Shown here piece after piece: positions 39,199 to 47,163 of a stretch of DNA of 64,000 nt. The stretch is taken from assembly GCA_014647935.1 (NCBI GenBank), contig BMQD01000014.1, forward strand, positions 1 to 64,000. Direction: 5' to 3'. The stretch's first letter is position 1. Every line of letters begins with the position of its first letter. Position numbers and translations under genes: made by a program. The stretch comes from Planomonospora parontospora (lineage in GTDB: Bacteria; Actinomycetota; Actinomycetes; Streptosporangiales; Streptosporangiaceae). The notes beneath the pieces were generated by a model that did not search any database, was not told the origin of the DNA, and saw only the letters and a list, made by a program, of their open reading frames with translations.

Positions 39199-40106
39199 TG
39201 CTGCTGCTCCCCCATCAACGTGCCGGCCCCTTCGGCGATCATCTCGGTCGCGAGGGCGCGACCGAGATCCATGGCCGTCGAAGAGGAACCGGCGGTGGAC
39301 TTGCGGACCGCGCGGCCGCCATCGATGGCGATGACGGCCGCGGTCAGGTTCAGATCCTGCCCGGTGACGACCGAATGCGCACCCACCGGAGCGGCGCACC
39401 CCGCCTCCAGGGCGTTCAGCACGGCCCGCTCGGCGGTCACGGCGGCGCGCGTGGCGGCGTCGTCGAGCACGCCCAGCAGCTCGACCAGGTCGGCCCGGTC
39501 GGCCCGGGCCTCCACGGCCAGCGCGCCCTGCCCGGGGGCGGGGAGCATCTCGTCGACCTCGAAGATCTGCGCGATCTCGGCCTCCCGGCCCAGCCTGCGG
39601 AGTCCCGCCGCGGCCAGCACGACGCCCTGCAGCTCACCGGAGGCGACCTTGCCGATCCGGGTGTCGGCGTTGCCGCGGATCGAGACGTACTCCAGGTCGG
39701 GGCGGAGCGCCCGGAGCTGGGCGATCCGGCGCGGCGAGCCGGTCCCGACCTTCGAGCCCGGCGGCAGGTCCGCCAGCTTCGCCCCGGCGACCAGCGCGTC
39801 GCGGTGGTCGTCGCGCGGCGGGATCGCGGCCAGGGCGATGCGCGGGTCGGGGGTCGTGGGCAGGTCCTTCAGCGAGTGCACCGCGAAGTCGACCTCGCCG
39901 TCGATCAGCTTGTCGCGCAGCGCGCTGACGAAGACCCCGGTCCCGCCCATCTGGGCCAGGTCGCCCTTGGTCACGTCGCCGTAGGTGGTCACGCCGACGA
40001 GCTCCACGGCGCGGCCGGTCAACTCGGTCAGCCGTGCGGCCACCAGTCCGGACTGCGTCGTCGCCATGAGGCTCCGACGCGTCCCCAGTCTCAGGGGGCC
40101 CGTCAT
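39195..40106 (-). CDS. hemC: Hydroxymethylbilane synthase (porphobilinogen deaminase)
   Basis: Links four porphobilinogens into hydroxymethylbilane, 303 aa. The dipyrromethane cofactor attaches to Cys237 in LEAGCAAPVGAH; KDLPT and RRIAQL with SIRGNADTRIGK are the substrate arginine/lysine blocks. It overlaps both hemA (4 bp) and hemD (4 bp) within a tight operon. Confidence 0.97.
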   Translation of the reverse strand: MTGPLRLGTRRSLMATTQSGLVAARLTELTGRAVELVGVTTYGDVTKGDLAQMGGTGVFVSALRDKLIDGEVDFAVHSLKDLPTTPDPRIALAAIPPRDDHRDALVAGAKLADLPPGSKVGTGSPRRIAQLRALRPDLEYVSIRGNADTRIGKVASGELQGVVLAAAGLRRLGREAEIAQIFEVDEMLPAPGQGALAVEARADRADLVELLGVLDDAATRAAVTAERAVLNALEAGCAAPVGAHSVVTGQDLNLTAAVIAIDGGRAVRKSTAGSSSTAMDLGRALATEMIAEGAGTLMGEQQQ

Positions 40107-41407
40107 CGGTCCACCTCCATGTCGATCGTCTCGACGCGTCTCACCGCGTCGGGCACCTTCGGGTCCAGGTTGAACAGCTCGCGCAACGCTTCCGCATAAT
40201 GATCGCCCGCCGACGACGCCGCGAGCTGTTTGACACGCACGGTGGGCTCGTGGAGCAGTTTGTCGACCACGCGCCTGACCGTCTGCGCGACCTCGTCGCG
40301 GACCCGGCCCTCGATCTCCGGCACCCGGGAGGCGAGCCGCCCGAGCTCCGCCTCGACCACGTCGGCCGCCTTGCTCCGCAGCGCGACCACGGTCGGGGTC
40401 ACGCGCGCGGCCCGCTCGGCGCTCAGGTAGGCCGCGACCTCCTCGGCGACGATCGCGCGCACCGCGGCGACCGTCTCGGTCCGGCCGTCGTCGTCGACGC
40501 CGGCGATCTCGCCGTTCTGCATGGACTCCAGGTCGACGAGCGTGACGCCGGGCAGCCGCCGCACGGCGGGGTCCACGTCGTGCGGGAGCGCGAGGTCCAG
40601 CAGGAACATCCGCCGGGGGGTCACCATGTCCGCGGTGACGACCACGTCGGTGGCCCCGGTGCAGGAGACGACCAGGTCGGCCGCGGCGAGCTCGGCGGCC
40701 AGGCCGCCGAACTCCGCGGCCCGGCCGCCGACCGTCTGCGCCAGCCGTACGGCGCGCTCGTGGGTCCGGTTGACCACCACGATGTCGGTGACGCCCGCCC
40801 GCTGGAGGGTCGCGGCGGACAGGGCGCTCATCGAGCCGGCGCCGACCACCAGGGCGCGCAGGCCCTGGATCGGGCCGAGCGCGCGCTCGGCGAGGCGCAG
40901 TCCCACGCCGACGAGGGACGCGCCCGCGCGGTCGATGCCCGTCTCCGCGTGCGACCGCTTGCCCACCCGCAGCGCCTGCTGGACGAGCTCGTTGAGCGTC
41001 GGGCCGAGCGTCCCCTCGTCCTGGGCGAGCCTGAGCGCCTGGCGGACCTGGCCGAGGATCTGCCCCTCGCCGACCACCATCGAGTCCAGACCCGCGGCGA
41101 CCGAGAACAGGTGCTCGACGGCCCGGTCCTCGTAGTGCACGTACAGATGGGGGACGAGCTGCTCCACGGGCACGCCGGAGTGCACGGCCAGCAGCGCGGT
41201 GACCTCGCTCACCACCGCGTGGAACCGGTCCACGACGGCGTAGACCTCGACCCGGTTGCAGGTCGAGACGATCATGGCCTCCGCGACGCAGTCGCTCCGC
41301 TGGACGTCGTGGAGCAGCTTGGCCAGCGCGTCCCCCGAGACGGAGACCCGCTCCAGGAGCGCCACGGGCGCCGTCCGGTGGCTCAGGCCGACGACGAGGA
41401 TGCTCAT
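40103..41407 (-). CDS. hemA: Glutamyl-tRNA reductase
   Basis: First enzyme of C5 haem synthesis, reducing Glu-tRNA with NADPH, 434 aa. The catalytic Cys50 is in VSTCNRVEVYAV, the NADPH domain has VVGAGSMSALSAATL, and the C-terminal helix dimerises. Start at ATG 41407 (MSILVVGLSHRTAPVALLE), the family N-terminus, with GGGGGAGGCGCCC before it. It follows rex by 100 bp, so haem entry is probably under Rex control through the shared transcript. Confidence 0.97.
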   Translation of the reverse strand: MSILVVGLSHRTAPVALLERVSVSGDALAKLLHDVQRSDCVAEAMIVSTCNRVEVYAVVDRFHAVVSEVTALLAVHSGVPVEQLVPHLYVHYEDRAVEHLFSVAAGLDSMVVGEGQILGQVRQALRLAQDEGTLGPTLNELVQQALRVGKRSHAETGIDRAGASLVGVGLRLAERALGPIQGLRALVVGAGSMSALSAATLQRAGVTDIVVVNRTHERAVRLAQTVGGRAAEFGGLAAELAAADLVVSCTGATDVVVTADMVTPRRMFLLDLALPHDVDPAVRRLPGVTLVDLESMQNGEIAGVDDDGRTETVAAVRAIVAEEVAAYLSAERAARVTPTVVALRSKAADVVEAELGRLASRVPEIEGRVRDEVAQTVRRVVDKLLHEPTVRVKQLAASSAGDHYAEALRELFNLDPKVPDAVRRVETIDMEVDR

Positions 41408-41507
41408 GGGCGCCTCCCCCGCGGCGACGGACGGTCCGCGTCCGCGGGCAGGCCGTACCGGCCGGTCAGGTCCCGCCCGCGGCGGCACTCTCTCGTCCTC
41501 TGTGAAG

Positions 41508-42215
41508 TCACAGGTCCACCGCCTCGGGCCATTCGTCGGCCATCGCGGGCCCCCCAGTCATCCGATCCATCTTGCGCTGCTCGTGGAACGCGAGGATCTG
41601 CAGTTCGATCGACAGGTCGACCTTACGGATATCGACCCCTTCAGGCACGGAAAGCACGACGGGGGCGAAGTTCAAGATGCTGGTCACCCCCGCGGCGACG
41701 ACCCTGTCGGCCACCTGCTGGGCCGCCGCGGCAGGCGTCGCGAGCACCACGATCGACACTCCCCGCAGCCTTATCACGGTTTCCAGCTCGTCGATGTGCT
41801 CCACATTCAACCCCGCGATGTGGTCGCCCACCACTTCGGGGTCGGCGTCCAGGAGCGCGGCGACCCGGAATCCGCGGGAGACGAAACCCCCGTAGTTGGC
41901 GAGCGCCCGGCCGAGGTTGCCGACCCCGACGATGGCGACGGCCCAGTCCTGGGTCAGGCCCAGCTCTCGGGAGATCTGGTAGATGAGGTATTCGACGTCG
42001 TAGCCGACCCCGCGCGTGCCGTAGGAGCCCAGGTGCGACAGGTCCTTGCGGAGCTTCGCCGAGTTCACCCCGGCGGCGGCGGCCAGGTCCTCCGAGCTCA
42101 CGGTCGCCAGCCCCCGCTCGGCCATGCCGTTGAGCGCCCGCAGATAGAGCGGCAGCCGGGCGACGGTCGCCTCGGGTATGCCACGCTCACGAGGTTGGGA
42201 CGGACGGCGGATCAC
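41508..42215 (-). CDS. rex: Redox-sensing transcriptional repressor Rex
   Basis: NADH/NAD+-sensing repressor, 235 aa. N-terminal winged helix with EDLAAAAGVNSAKLRKDLSHLGSYGTRGVGY contacting DNA; C-terminal Rossmann domain with VGVGNLGRALANYGGF binding NADH, and a final swapped helix. High NADH releases it from DNA. GTG start with GGAGC upstream. In Streptomyces Rex controls rex-hemACD, nuo and cyd genes; here matching operators lie ahead of rex itself and of menJ-nuo. Confidence 0.97.
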   Translation of the reverse strand: MIRRPSQPRERGIPEATVARLPLYLRALNGMAERGLATVSSEDLAAAAGVNSAKLRKDLSHLGSYGTRGVGYDVEYLIYQISRELGLTQDWAVAIVGVGNLGRALANYGGFVSRGFRVAALLDADPEVVGDHIAGLNVEHIDELETVIRLRGVSIVVLATPAAAAQQVADRVVAAGVTSILNFAPVVLSVPEGVDIRKVDLSIELQILAFHEQRKMDRMTGGPAMADEWPEAVDL

Positions 42216-42290
42216 GTGCCGGAGCTCCAGGGGACAGGCGGCCGGCGCGGCCCGGACGCGACGGATGACGAGGTGAGGCCACTGTCATCC

Positions 42291-42320
42291 AGGTTAGTCC
42301 CTTTGTGAACCGATGCACAA
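42291..42320 (-). promoter_or_regulatory. Promoter of rex-hemACD
   Basis: On the minus strand -35 TTGTGC (42315-42320) and -10 TAACCT (42291-42296) are 18 bp apart, a good actinobacterial sigma-A arrangement. The -35 and spacer lie inside the Rex operator. Transcription would start about 65-70 bases before the rex start codon. Confidence 0.6.
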
Positions 42321-42322
42321 AG
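42301..42322. promoter_or_regulatory. Rex operator at the rex promoter
   Basis: CTTTGTG (42301-42307) and CACAAAG (42316-42322) form perfect 7-base arms; the core TGTGAACCGATGCACA has a single mismatch to TGTGAA-N4-TTCACA. It covers the -35 and spacer of the rex promoter, so Rex should repress its own operon, as described in Streptomyces. Confidence 0.88.
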
Positions 42323-42360
42323 TGAGAGCGTCCGGTGTGGCCAAGCCGACAGTGTTGATG

Positions 42361-42501
42361 GCGACGTTTACGGCGACGCTGACGGCGACGCTGACGGCGA
42401 CGCTGACGGCGACGCTGACGGCGACGCTGACGGCGACGCTGACGGCGACGCTGACGGCGACGCTGACGGCGACGCTGACGGCGACGCTGACGGCGACGCT
42501 G
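42361..42501. repeat. 12-bp minisatellite, 11.75 copies
   Basis: GCGACGCTGACG is repeated head-to-tail from 42361 to 42501. The first unit has two changes (GCGACGTTTACG); the other ten full units are identical, and a 9-base partial unit closes the array. Such uniformity suggests recent slippage. It lies 39 bp upstream of the Rex operator and 41 bp before the glutaredoxin start. Confidence 0.97.
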
Positions 42502-42542
42502 CGCGTCGCGGCTCGGGGGCCGCGATCGGTTAGCGTGATCGC

Positions 42543-42791
42543 ATGGCACCGCAGGATCACCGCATCACGCTGCTCGGCAAGCCCGGATGTCACCTGTGCG
42601 ACGACGCGCGGGCCGTCATCGAGCGGGTCGCCGGGGAGCTGGGCGTTCCCTGGGAGGAGCGCGACATCACGGCCTCCGCGGAGGACCACGCGAAATACTG
42701 GGAGATGATCCCGGTCACCCTGGTCGACGGCGTCCAGCACGATTTCTGGCGCGTCGACGAGAACCGCCTGCGCGCCGCGCTCAGATCCTGA
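42543..42791 (+). CDS. Glutaredoxin-family protein
   Basis: An 82-aa thioredoxin-fold protein with a redox motif CHLC (Cys16, Cys19) in LLGKPGCHLCDDAR and the cis-proline region IPVTLVDG. It belongs to the glutaredoxin/DUF836 group, found next to hemA or rex in many actinobacteria (Rv0508 in M. tuberculosis). Substrate unknown. It starts at ATG 42543 with no clear ribosome site, and its 3' end overlaps the convergent membrane-protein gene by 11 bp. Confidence 0.88.
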   Translation: MAPQDHRITLLGKPGCHLCDDARAVIERVAGELGVPWEERDITASAEDHAKYWEMIPVTLVDGVQHDFWRVDENRLRAALRS

Positions 42792-44451
42792 AGGCGGTCG
42801 GGAGCGGGATCACCTTCGCGGCGTTCACGTTGAGCTCGATGACGTTGGTGGCGAGCACCATGCCCTGCCGCTCGGCGACGAACCGCTCCACGTGGGGCTG
42901 GCTCTGGTGCTCCCGGTAGGCCACCTCGTCGCGGTAGAGCTCGTAGACGATGCGCTGGAGCGGGGCGGACTTCACCGAGTGGCAGGCGTAGATCAGGGTG
43001 TCGGGCTCGCTCCCGCGCACGATCTCCACGGTCTCCTCGGCCAGCCGGTCGAACGCCTCGCCGGTGCCGTCGATCAGCGTGAACACGGTGAGCAGGCCGA
43101 AGATGCTCGGTGAGACGCGGACGCGGTCGTCCGGCAGCGGGGGCGTCCCCGGAGCCGCACTCGAGCGGGCCGGGCCGGGCGGGCCGGCCGGGGCGCCGAA
43201 CGCCTCCTCCGCGGACATCGGGCTGCGGGCGCCGAACGCCTCCTCCGCGGGCATCGGGCGCGAGGCCCTGTCCTGCACCCCGGGGGAGGGCGCGTGCCCG
43301 CCGAACTCGTTGAGGGGGATGCTGTACTCGCCCGTCACCGGACCGGTGGCCGGCGGCATGACGAACTGGCCGGTCCTGGGGGGCGGCTGGGTGTAGTCGT
43401 GGTCGGCCGGCGGCTGGCCTGTGAGCGGCATGCCGTACTCGCCGGCCATGAAGGTGCCGGTGGCGGGGCCGCCGAACGGATCGTCGTGGGCCTGGCCGGG
43501 CTGGCCGGGCTGACGCATCCGGGCCGCGTAGTCCACGTCCTGCTCGCCCGCGCGGTACTCCGCGACGAGGTCGCCGAGACCCGACCGGCGCGAGGGCTGA
43601 CCGGACGCGGCGCCGGGAGCGGCCTCGGGAGCGGCGCCGGGCATCTGGACAGGCGCCGCGCCGGTCGGCTGCCCGGGGACCGTACGTCGGCCCGCGACCT
43701 GGACGTCCCGGGGAGGCGCGAGTCTCGGGCGCCGGTCCTCCCAGTCGTCCTCCTCGAAGTCGTCGTCGTCCTCGTCGTCGTACGGCGCGAGCGGGCGGAG
43801 CACGGCGTACCAGACGGCCGCGGCGGCCAGCAGGTGCAGCAGCACGATGAGCGTCCCCGGGGCCCCGAAGGCGCATGCCCCGACGAGGGCCAGCCCGGTG
43901 GGGGCGAGGACGCCGAGCGCGTGCATGTTGTCGGTGTCGTAGTCGTCGCCGTTGCGCCAGCGCAGGACCGCGACCACCAGACCGGCCAGCAGCACCACCG
44001 CCACGAAGGCCTGGAGGGCCATGAGCAGGTAGGAGGGCGGGGGGTTCCAGTGGGCGGCCGTGACCGGGAGGGTCTTGGCGAAGTCCTTCTCGTTCCGGAC
44101 GGGGTCCACCAGCAGGATCACCAGCCCGACGGCGGTCAGCCCGGCTCCCGGCAGCCAGGAGCCGAACTTCGCGGCGGGCTTGCGGGCCAGGAGCTGGATG
44201 ACGCCGACGGCCAGCCACAGCGGCGCCAGCAGCGACCCCGTCAGCTGGTAGACGCGGAACGTGAGCGCCCCGAACCCCAGGAGGTGACCTGCGGCCATCA
44301 CTCCCAGTGACACGCACAGCGCCGCCGTGGCGACGCTCCAGGCGATCAGCCATCCGGCGGGCTCGGTGCGGAGCCGGTTGGCGAGGGCGCCCGTGGCGAT
44401 GGCGGCGAGCAGGGCTCCGGCGAGCGCGATGACAGCGACGAGGACTTCCAT
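42781..44451 (-). CDS. Membrane protein with C-terminal antibiotic-monooxygenase-like domain
   Basis: A 556-aa protein in three parts. Residues 1 to about 220 contain seven or so hydrophobic helices (MEVLVAVIALAGALLAAIATG first). Residues 220-450 are a proline-, glycine- and acid-rich linker with a duplicated segment (PAEEAFGA / SAEEAFGA). Residues about 455-545 (VFTLIDGTGEAFDRLAEETVEIVRG to MVLATNVIEL) look like a ferredoxin-fold ABM domain. Start at ATG 44451, with GGAGA seven bases upstream; an ATG eight codons earlier is possible. Function unknown; it is divergent from the bldN-like gene. Confidence 0.7.
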   Translation of the reverse strand: MEVLVAVIALAGALLAAIATGALANRLRTEPAGWLIAWSVATAALCVSLGVMAAGHLLGFGALTFRVYQLTGSLLAPLWLAVGVIQLLARKPAAKFGSWLPGAGLTAVGLVILLVDPVRNEKDFAKTLPVTAAHWNPPPSYLLMALQAFVAVVLLAGLVVAVLRWRNGDDYDTDNMHALGVLAPTGLALVGACAFGAPGTLIVLLHLLAAAAVWYAVLRPLAPYDDEDDDDFEEDDWEDRRPRLAPPRDVQVAGRRTVPGQPTGAAPVQMPGAAPEAAPGAASGQPSRRSGLGDLVAEYRAGEQDVDYAARMRQPGQPGQAHDDPFGGPATGTFMAGEYGMPLTGQPPADHDYTQPPPRTGQFVMPPATGPVTGEYSIPLNEFGGHAPSPGVQDRASRPMPAEEAFGARSPMSAEEAFGAPAGPPGPARSSAAPGTPPLPDDRVRVSPSIFGLLTVFTLIDGTGEAFDRLAEETVEIVRGSEPDTLIYACHSVKSAPLQRIVYELYRDEVAYREHQSQPHVERFVAERQGMVLATNVIELNVNAAKVIPLPTAFRI

Positions 44452-44657
44452 GGTGTCTCCAATGCTGCCGGACATTACCCTTCGACCGGTAGCCGGGCCC
44501 GTGCCCGACTACCTGGACCGGTCCTGCGAGGAAGACCGGCCCCACACCGTATACGGCGATTACCGCCAGTCACGACGGTACGAAGTGGATTGTGGAATTT
44601 CCTGATGATTCCTAGAGTGGGCGGGCACGCCGCACCCTTCCTCCCCAGGGATACCGG

Positions 44658-45302
44658 ATGCCAGACACGTGGTCATTAGCCGGGCCCCTCCCGACCGTCA
44701 CCGGGGTGGCCCAGCCTGTCCGCAACAACGATCCCGCCGTACGCGAGGACGCCTCCGAGGAACTGAGAAGACTCGTCCTGCGCGCCAAGACAGGAGACAC
44801 GGAGGCGTTCGGCACGCTCTACGACCGCTATCTTGACCTGGTCTACCGCTATATCTATCTCCGGGTCGGATCCCACCCGCTCGCCGAGGATCTCACGAGC
44901 GAGACCTTCCTCCGCGCGCTTCGCCGAATCGCCGACTTCACTTGGCAAGGACGTGACTTCGGGGCCTGGCTCGTGACCATCGCCAGAAACCTCGTCACCG
45001 ATCATTTCAAGTCGGGCCGCTACCGGCTCGAGGTCACCACGGCCGACGTGTTCGAGACCCCGCTCGACGGCCCGCACATCCCGGAGAACGCCGTCGTCAC
45101 CGCGATGGTCAACGACCGGGTGCTCCGCGCCGTCCGCGCGCTCCGGCCCGAGCAGCAGGAATGCGTGGTCCTGCGGTTCCTGCACGGCATGTCCCTGGCC
45201 GAGACCGCCCTGATCATGGGTAAGAAGAGCGGCGCCATCAAGGCCCTGCAGTTCCGTGCGATCCGGGCGCTCGCCCGGGCGCTCCCCGCGGACCTCGGCT
45301 GA
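44658..45302 (+). CDS. bldN: BldN-like ECF RNA polymerase sigma factor
   Basis: A 214-aa sigma-70-family (ECF) factor: sigma-2 at about residues 35-105 (AFGTLYDRYLDLVYRYIYLRVG, DLTSETFLRALRRI) and sigma-4 at about 150-205 (LRPEQQECVVLRFLHGMSLAETALIMGKKSGAIKALQFRAIRAL). The downstream membrane protein with a DUF5667-like domain and the position near rex-hemA are those of bldN-rsbN in Streptomyces, where BldN drives aerial growth genes. The N-terminal extension is about 35 residues, shorter than the Streptomyces pro-sequence, so processing is uncertain. Confidence 0.82.
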   Translation: MPDTWSLAGPLPTVTGVAQPVRNNDPAVREDASEELRRLVLRAKTGDTEAFGTLYDRYLDLVYRYIYLRVGSHPLAEDLTSETFLRALRRIADFTWQGRDFGAWLVTIARNLVTDHFKSGRYRLEVTTADVFETPLDGPHIPENAVVTAMVNDRVLRAVRALRPEQQECVVLRFLHGMSLAETALIMGKKSGAIKALQFRAIRALARALPADLG

Positions 45303-45422
45303 GGACGCCCGTGACGGCGGACCCGTCGACACCCGTCCCGGGACGCCGCGTAACCCGCCCCGCCGGGCCGTCGTTAGGCAGATGAGCGATGGGTCATCTT
45401 CCGGGGGCGGCAGGGAGCGTTC

Positions 45423-46106
45423 ATGGGTAAGTGGCTGCCCGGGATCTCACGGAGATCCCGGGCGCGCGCCCGGCACCGCGTGTCGGGGCTCGGCACCCGG
45501 ATGGGGGGCGCCTCCCCCCGGCCGGAGTTCAGGGCCGAGCTCCGCGACCGGCTCGTGCACGCCTCCCCCGGCCGGGATCCCCTCCCCGAGCCGGTCCCGG
45601 TACGGCGCGCCCGGCGGGCGCCGCGCGTCCGGCTGCTCCCGCAGCTGCTGAGCGCCGCGCTGGCCGTGGGCATGGTGACCACCGGCCTGACCACCTACGG
45701 GTCGGTGCCCGGCGACACGCTCTACCCGCTCAAGCGCGCCGCCGAGAACACCCTCCTCCGACTGAGCACCGACGACGCCGAACGGGCCGACCGCGGTCTG
45801 CAGTCCGCCTCGACCCGCGCCGACGAGGTCGAGGCGCTGCTCGGCTCCGCGGCCCAGGGAGGGGAGAACCTGGTCGGGCAGACCCTCCAGGCGATGGAGG
45901 ACACCACCCGCTCGGCGGTCACCTCCCTGACCCGGGTACGGCGCCGCGACGCGGAGGACGCCGAGGAGGTCACCGGCGACCTCGAACGCTTCGTCCGCAA
46001 GCAGCGCGACCAGATCGAGGGGATGCTCCCCAAGATGGACGAGGAGGACCAGCGCAGGGCTAACGGCTACCTGAACTACATCGAAGGCCTGGCACCGCCC
46101 GGGTGA
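45423..46106 (+). CDS. rsbN: RsbN-like membrane anti-sigma factor candidate (DUF5667)
   Basis: A 227-aa single-pass protein. A basic cytoplasmic N-terminus (about 70 residues, PRPEFRAELRDRLVHA likely binding the sigma factor), one transmembrane helix (LLPQLLSAALAVGMVTTGLTTYG), and an external helical domain beginning SVPGDTLYPLKRAAENTLL, the DUF5667 signature. GGGAGCG precedes ATG 45423. It lies 120 bp behind the BldN-like sigma gene. In Streptomyces RsbN holds BldN inactive; here the role is inferred from order and layout, not motif proof. Confidence 0.75.
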   Translation: MGKWLPGISRRSRARARHRVSGLGTRMGGASPRPEFRAELRDRLVHASPGRDPLPEPVPVRRARRAPRVRLLPQLLSAALAVGMVTTGLTTYGSVPGDTLYPLKRAAENTLLRLSTDDAERADRGLQSASTRADEVEALLGSAAQGGENLVGQTLQAMEDTTRSAVTSLTRVRRRDAEDAEEVTGDLERFVRKQRDQIEGMLPKMDEEDQRRANGYLNYIEGLAPPG

Positions 46107-46181
46107 CCGGCGGGTGAAACGCCGCCGTCCGGCCCGGCGTAGCCGGGCCGGACCGGTGTGCTGCGGTTAAGCTGAGTTGCT

Positions 46182-47048
46182 ATGAAGCGGCTGATACGAC
46201 GGCGGAGCGCGGCGGAGACGGCCGGAGAGGTGGCGGCCGCGGCGGCCGTCGCCCTGCCGATGGCCGAGCCGGATCCGACCGCCGCCGCCTTCTTCGACGT
46301 CGACAACACCATGATGCGCGGCGCCTCGATCTACCACTTCGCCCGGGGCCTGGCCTCGCGCGGGCTGTTCACGACCAAGGACCTGGTGAGGTTCGCGCTC
46401 GGGCAGGCCGTGTTCCGCGTCCGCGGCGACGAGAACCCCGAGCACATCGCCGAGGCCCGGGAGACCGCGCTGGCCTTCGTGGCGGGCAGCAGGGTGGAGG
46501 ACATCGTCCGCCTCGGCGAGGAGATCTACGACGAGGCGATGGCCGACCGCATCTGGCCCGGCACCCGCGCCCTCGCGCAGAGCCACCTGGACGCCGGCCA
46601 GCGCGTCTGGCTGGTGACCGCCACCCCGATCGAGCTCGCCCGGGTCATCGCCCAGCGCCTCGGCCTCACCGGCGCCCTCGGCACCGTCTCCGAGACCGTG
46701 GACGGCGTCTACACCGGCCGGCTGGTCGGCGACCTGCTGCACGGTCCCGCCAAGGCGGAGGCCGTGCGGGCCCTGGCCCGCCGGGAGGGCCTCGATCTGA
46801 ACCGCTGTTTCGCCTACAGCGACTCGGCCAACGACCTGCCGCTGCTCTCCCTGGTCGGCAACGCCGTCGCGATCAACCCCGACGGGGAGCTCCGTGACCA
46901 CGCCCGGGAGAACGAATGGGACATCAAGGACTTCCGTACCGGGCGTAGGGCCACGATGATCGGCCTGCCCATCGCCGCCGGGGCCGGTGCGGTGGCGGGC
47001 GGCGTGGCCGCCGCCATCGCCCTGCGCCGCCACTACCGCTCGTCCTGA
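46182..47048 (+). CDS. HAD-IB family hydrolase (SerB-like)
   Basis: A 288-aa phosphatase of the HAD superfamily, subfamily IB. Motif [15 protein letters not shown] holds the nucleophilic Asp, motif II VTATPIE, and motif [18 protein letters not shown] the metal-binding pair. The C-terminus has a hydrophobic segment ([22 protein letters not shown]), perhaps a membrane anchor. M. tuberculosis SerB1 (Rv0505c) lies in the same neighbourhood. True phosphoserine activity is unproven. Confidence 0.88.
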   Translation: MKRLIRRRSAAETAGEVAAAAAVALPMAEPDPTAAAFFDVDNTMMRGASIYHFARGLASRGLFTTKDLVRFALGQAVFRVRGDENPEHIAEARETALAFVAGSRVEDIVRLGEEIYDEAMADRIWPGTRALAQSHLDAGQRVWLVTATPIELARVIAQRLGLTGALGTVSETVDGVYTGRLVGDLLHGPAKAEAVRALARREGLDLNRCFAYSDSANDLPLLSLVGNAVAINPDGELRDHARENEWDIKDFRTGRRATMIGLPIAAGAGAVAGGVAAAIALRRHYRSS

Positions 47049-47052
47049 CGCC

Positions 47053-47069
47053 CTCCCGCGCTCGCGGAG
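47053..47069. terminator. Candidate bidirectional terminator hairpin
   Basis: CTCCCGCGCTCGCGGAG folds as a short GC stem just after the HAD gene, between two convergent genes. There is no U-run, as is common in high-GC actinobacteria, so this is tentative. Confidence 0.3.
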
Positions 47070-47163
47070 CGTCGCGTCGGCCCAAGGCCTCAGGACGCAT
47101 GTCAACCCACAGCCCCACAGGACTCGCGTCGGCCCGTGACCCCGGACCGCACCGCGCCCGGGG

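Larger units (their letters stand above)
42216..42542. other. Divergent region rex / glutaredoxin: operator plus minisatellite
   Basis: 327 bases without a gene. From left to right it holds the rex leader, a promoter with an overlapping Rex operator (42291-42322), about 40 bases of unremarkable sequence, a 141-bp array of 12-bp repeats (42361-42501), and a short GC-rich leader to the glutaredoxin start with no clear ribosome site. An open frame through the array is an artefact of its 12-bp period. Confidence 0.8.

Noticed and set aside
42313-42708. An open frame encoding Thr-Ala-Thr-Leu repeats
   Set aside because: It only exists because the 12-bp minisatellite lacks stops in every frame; there is no ribosome site, and it continues out of frame through the glutaredoxin gene.
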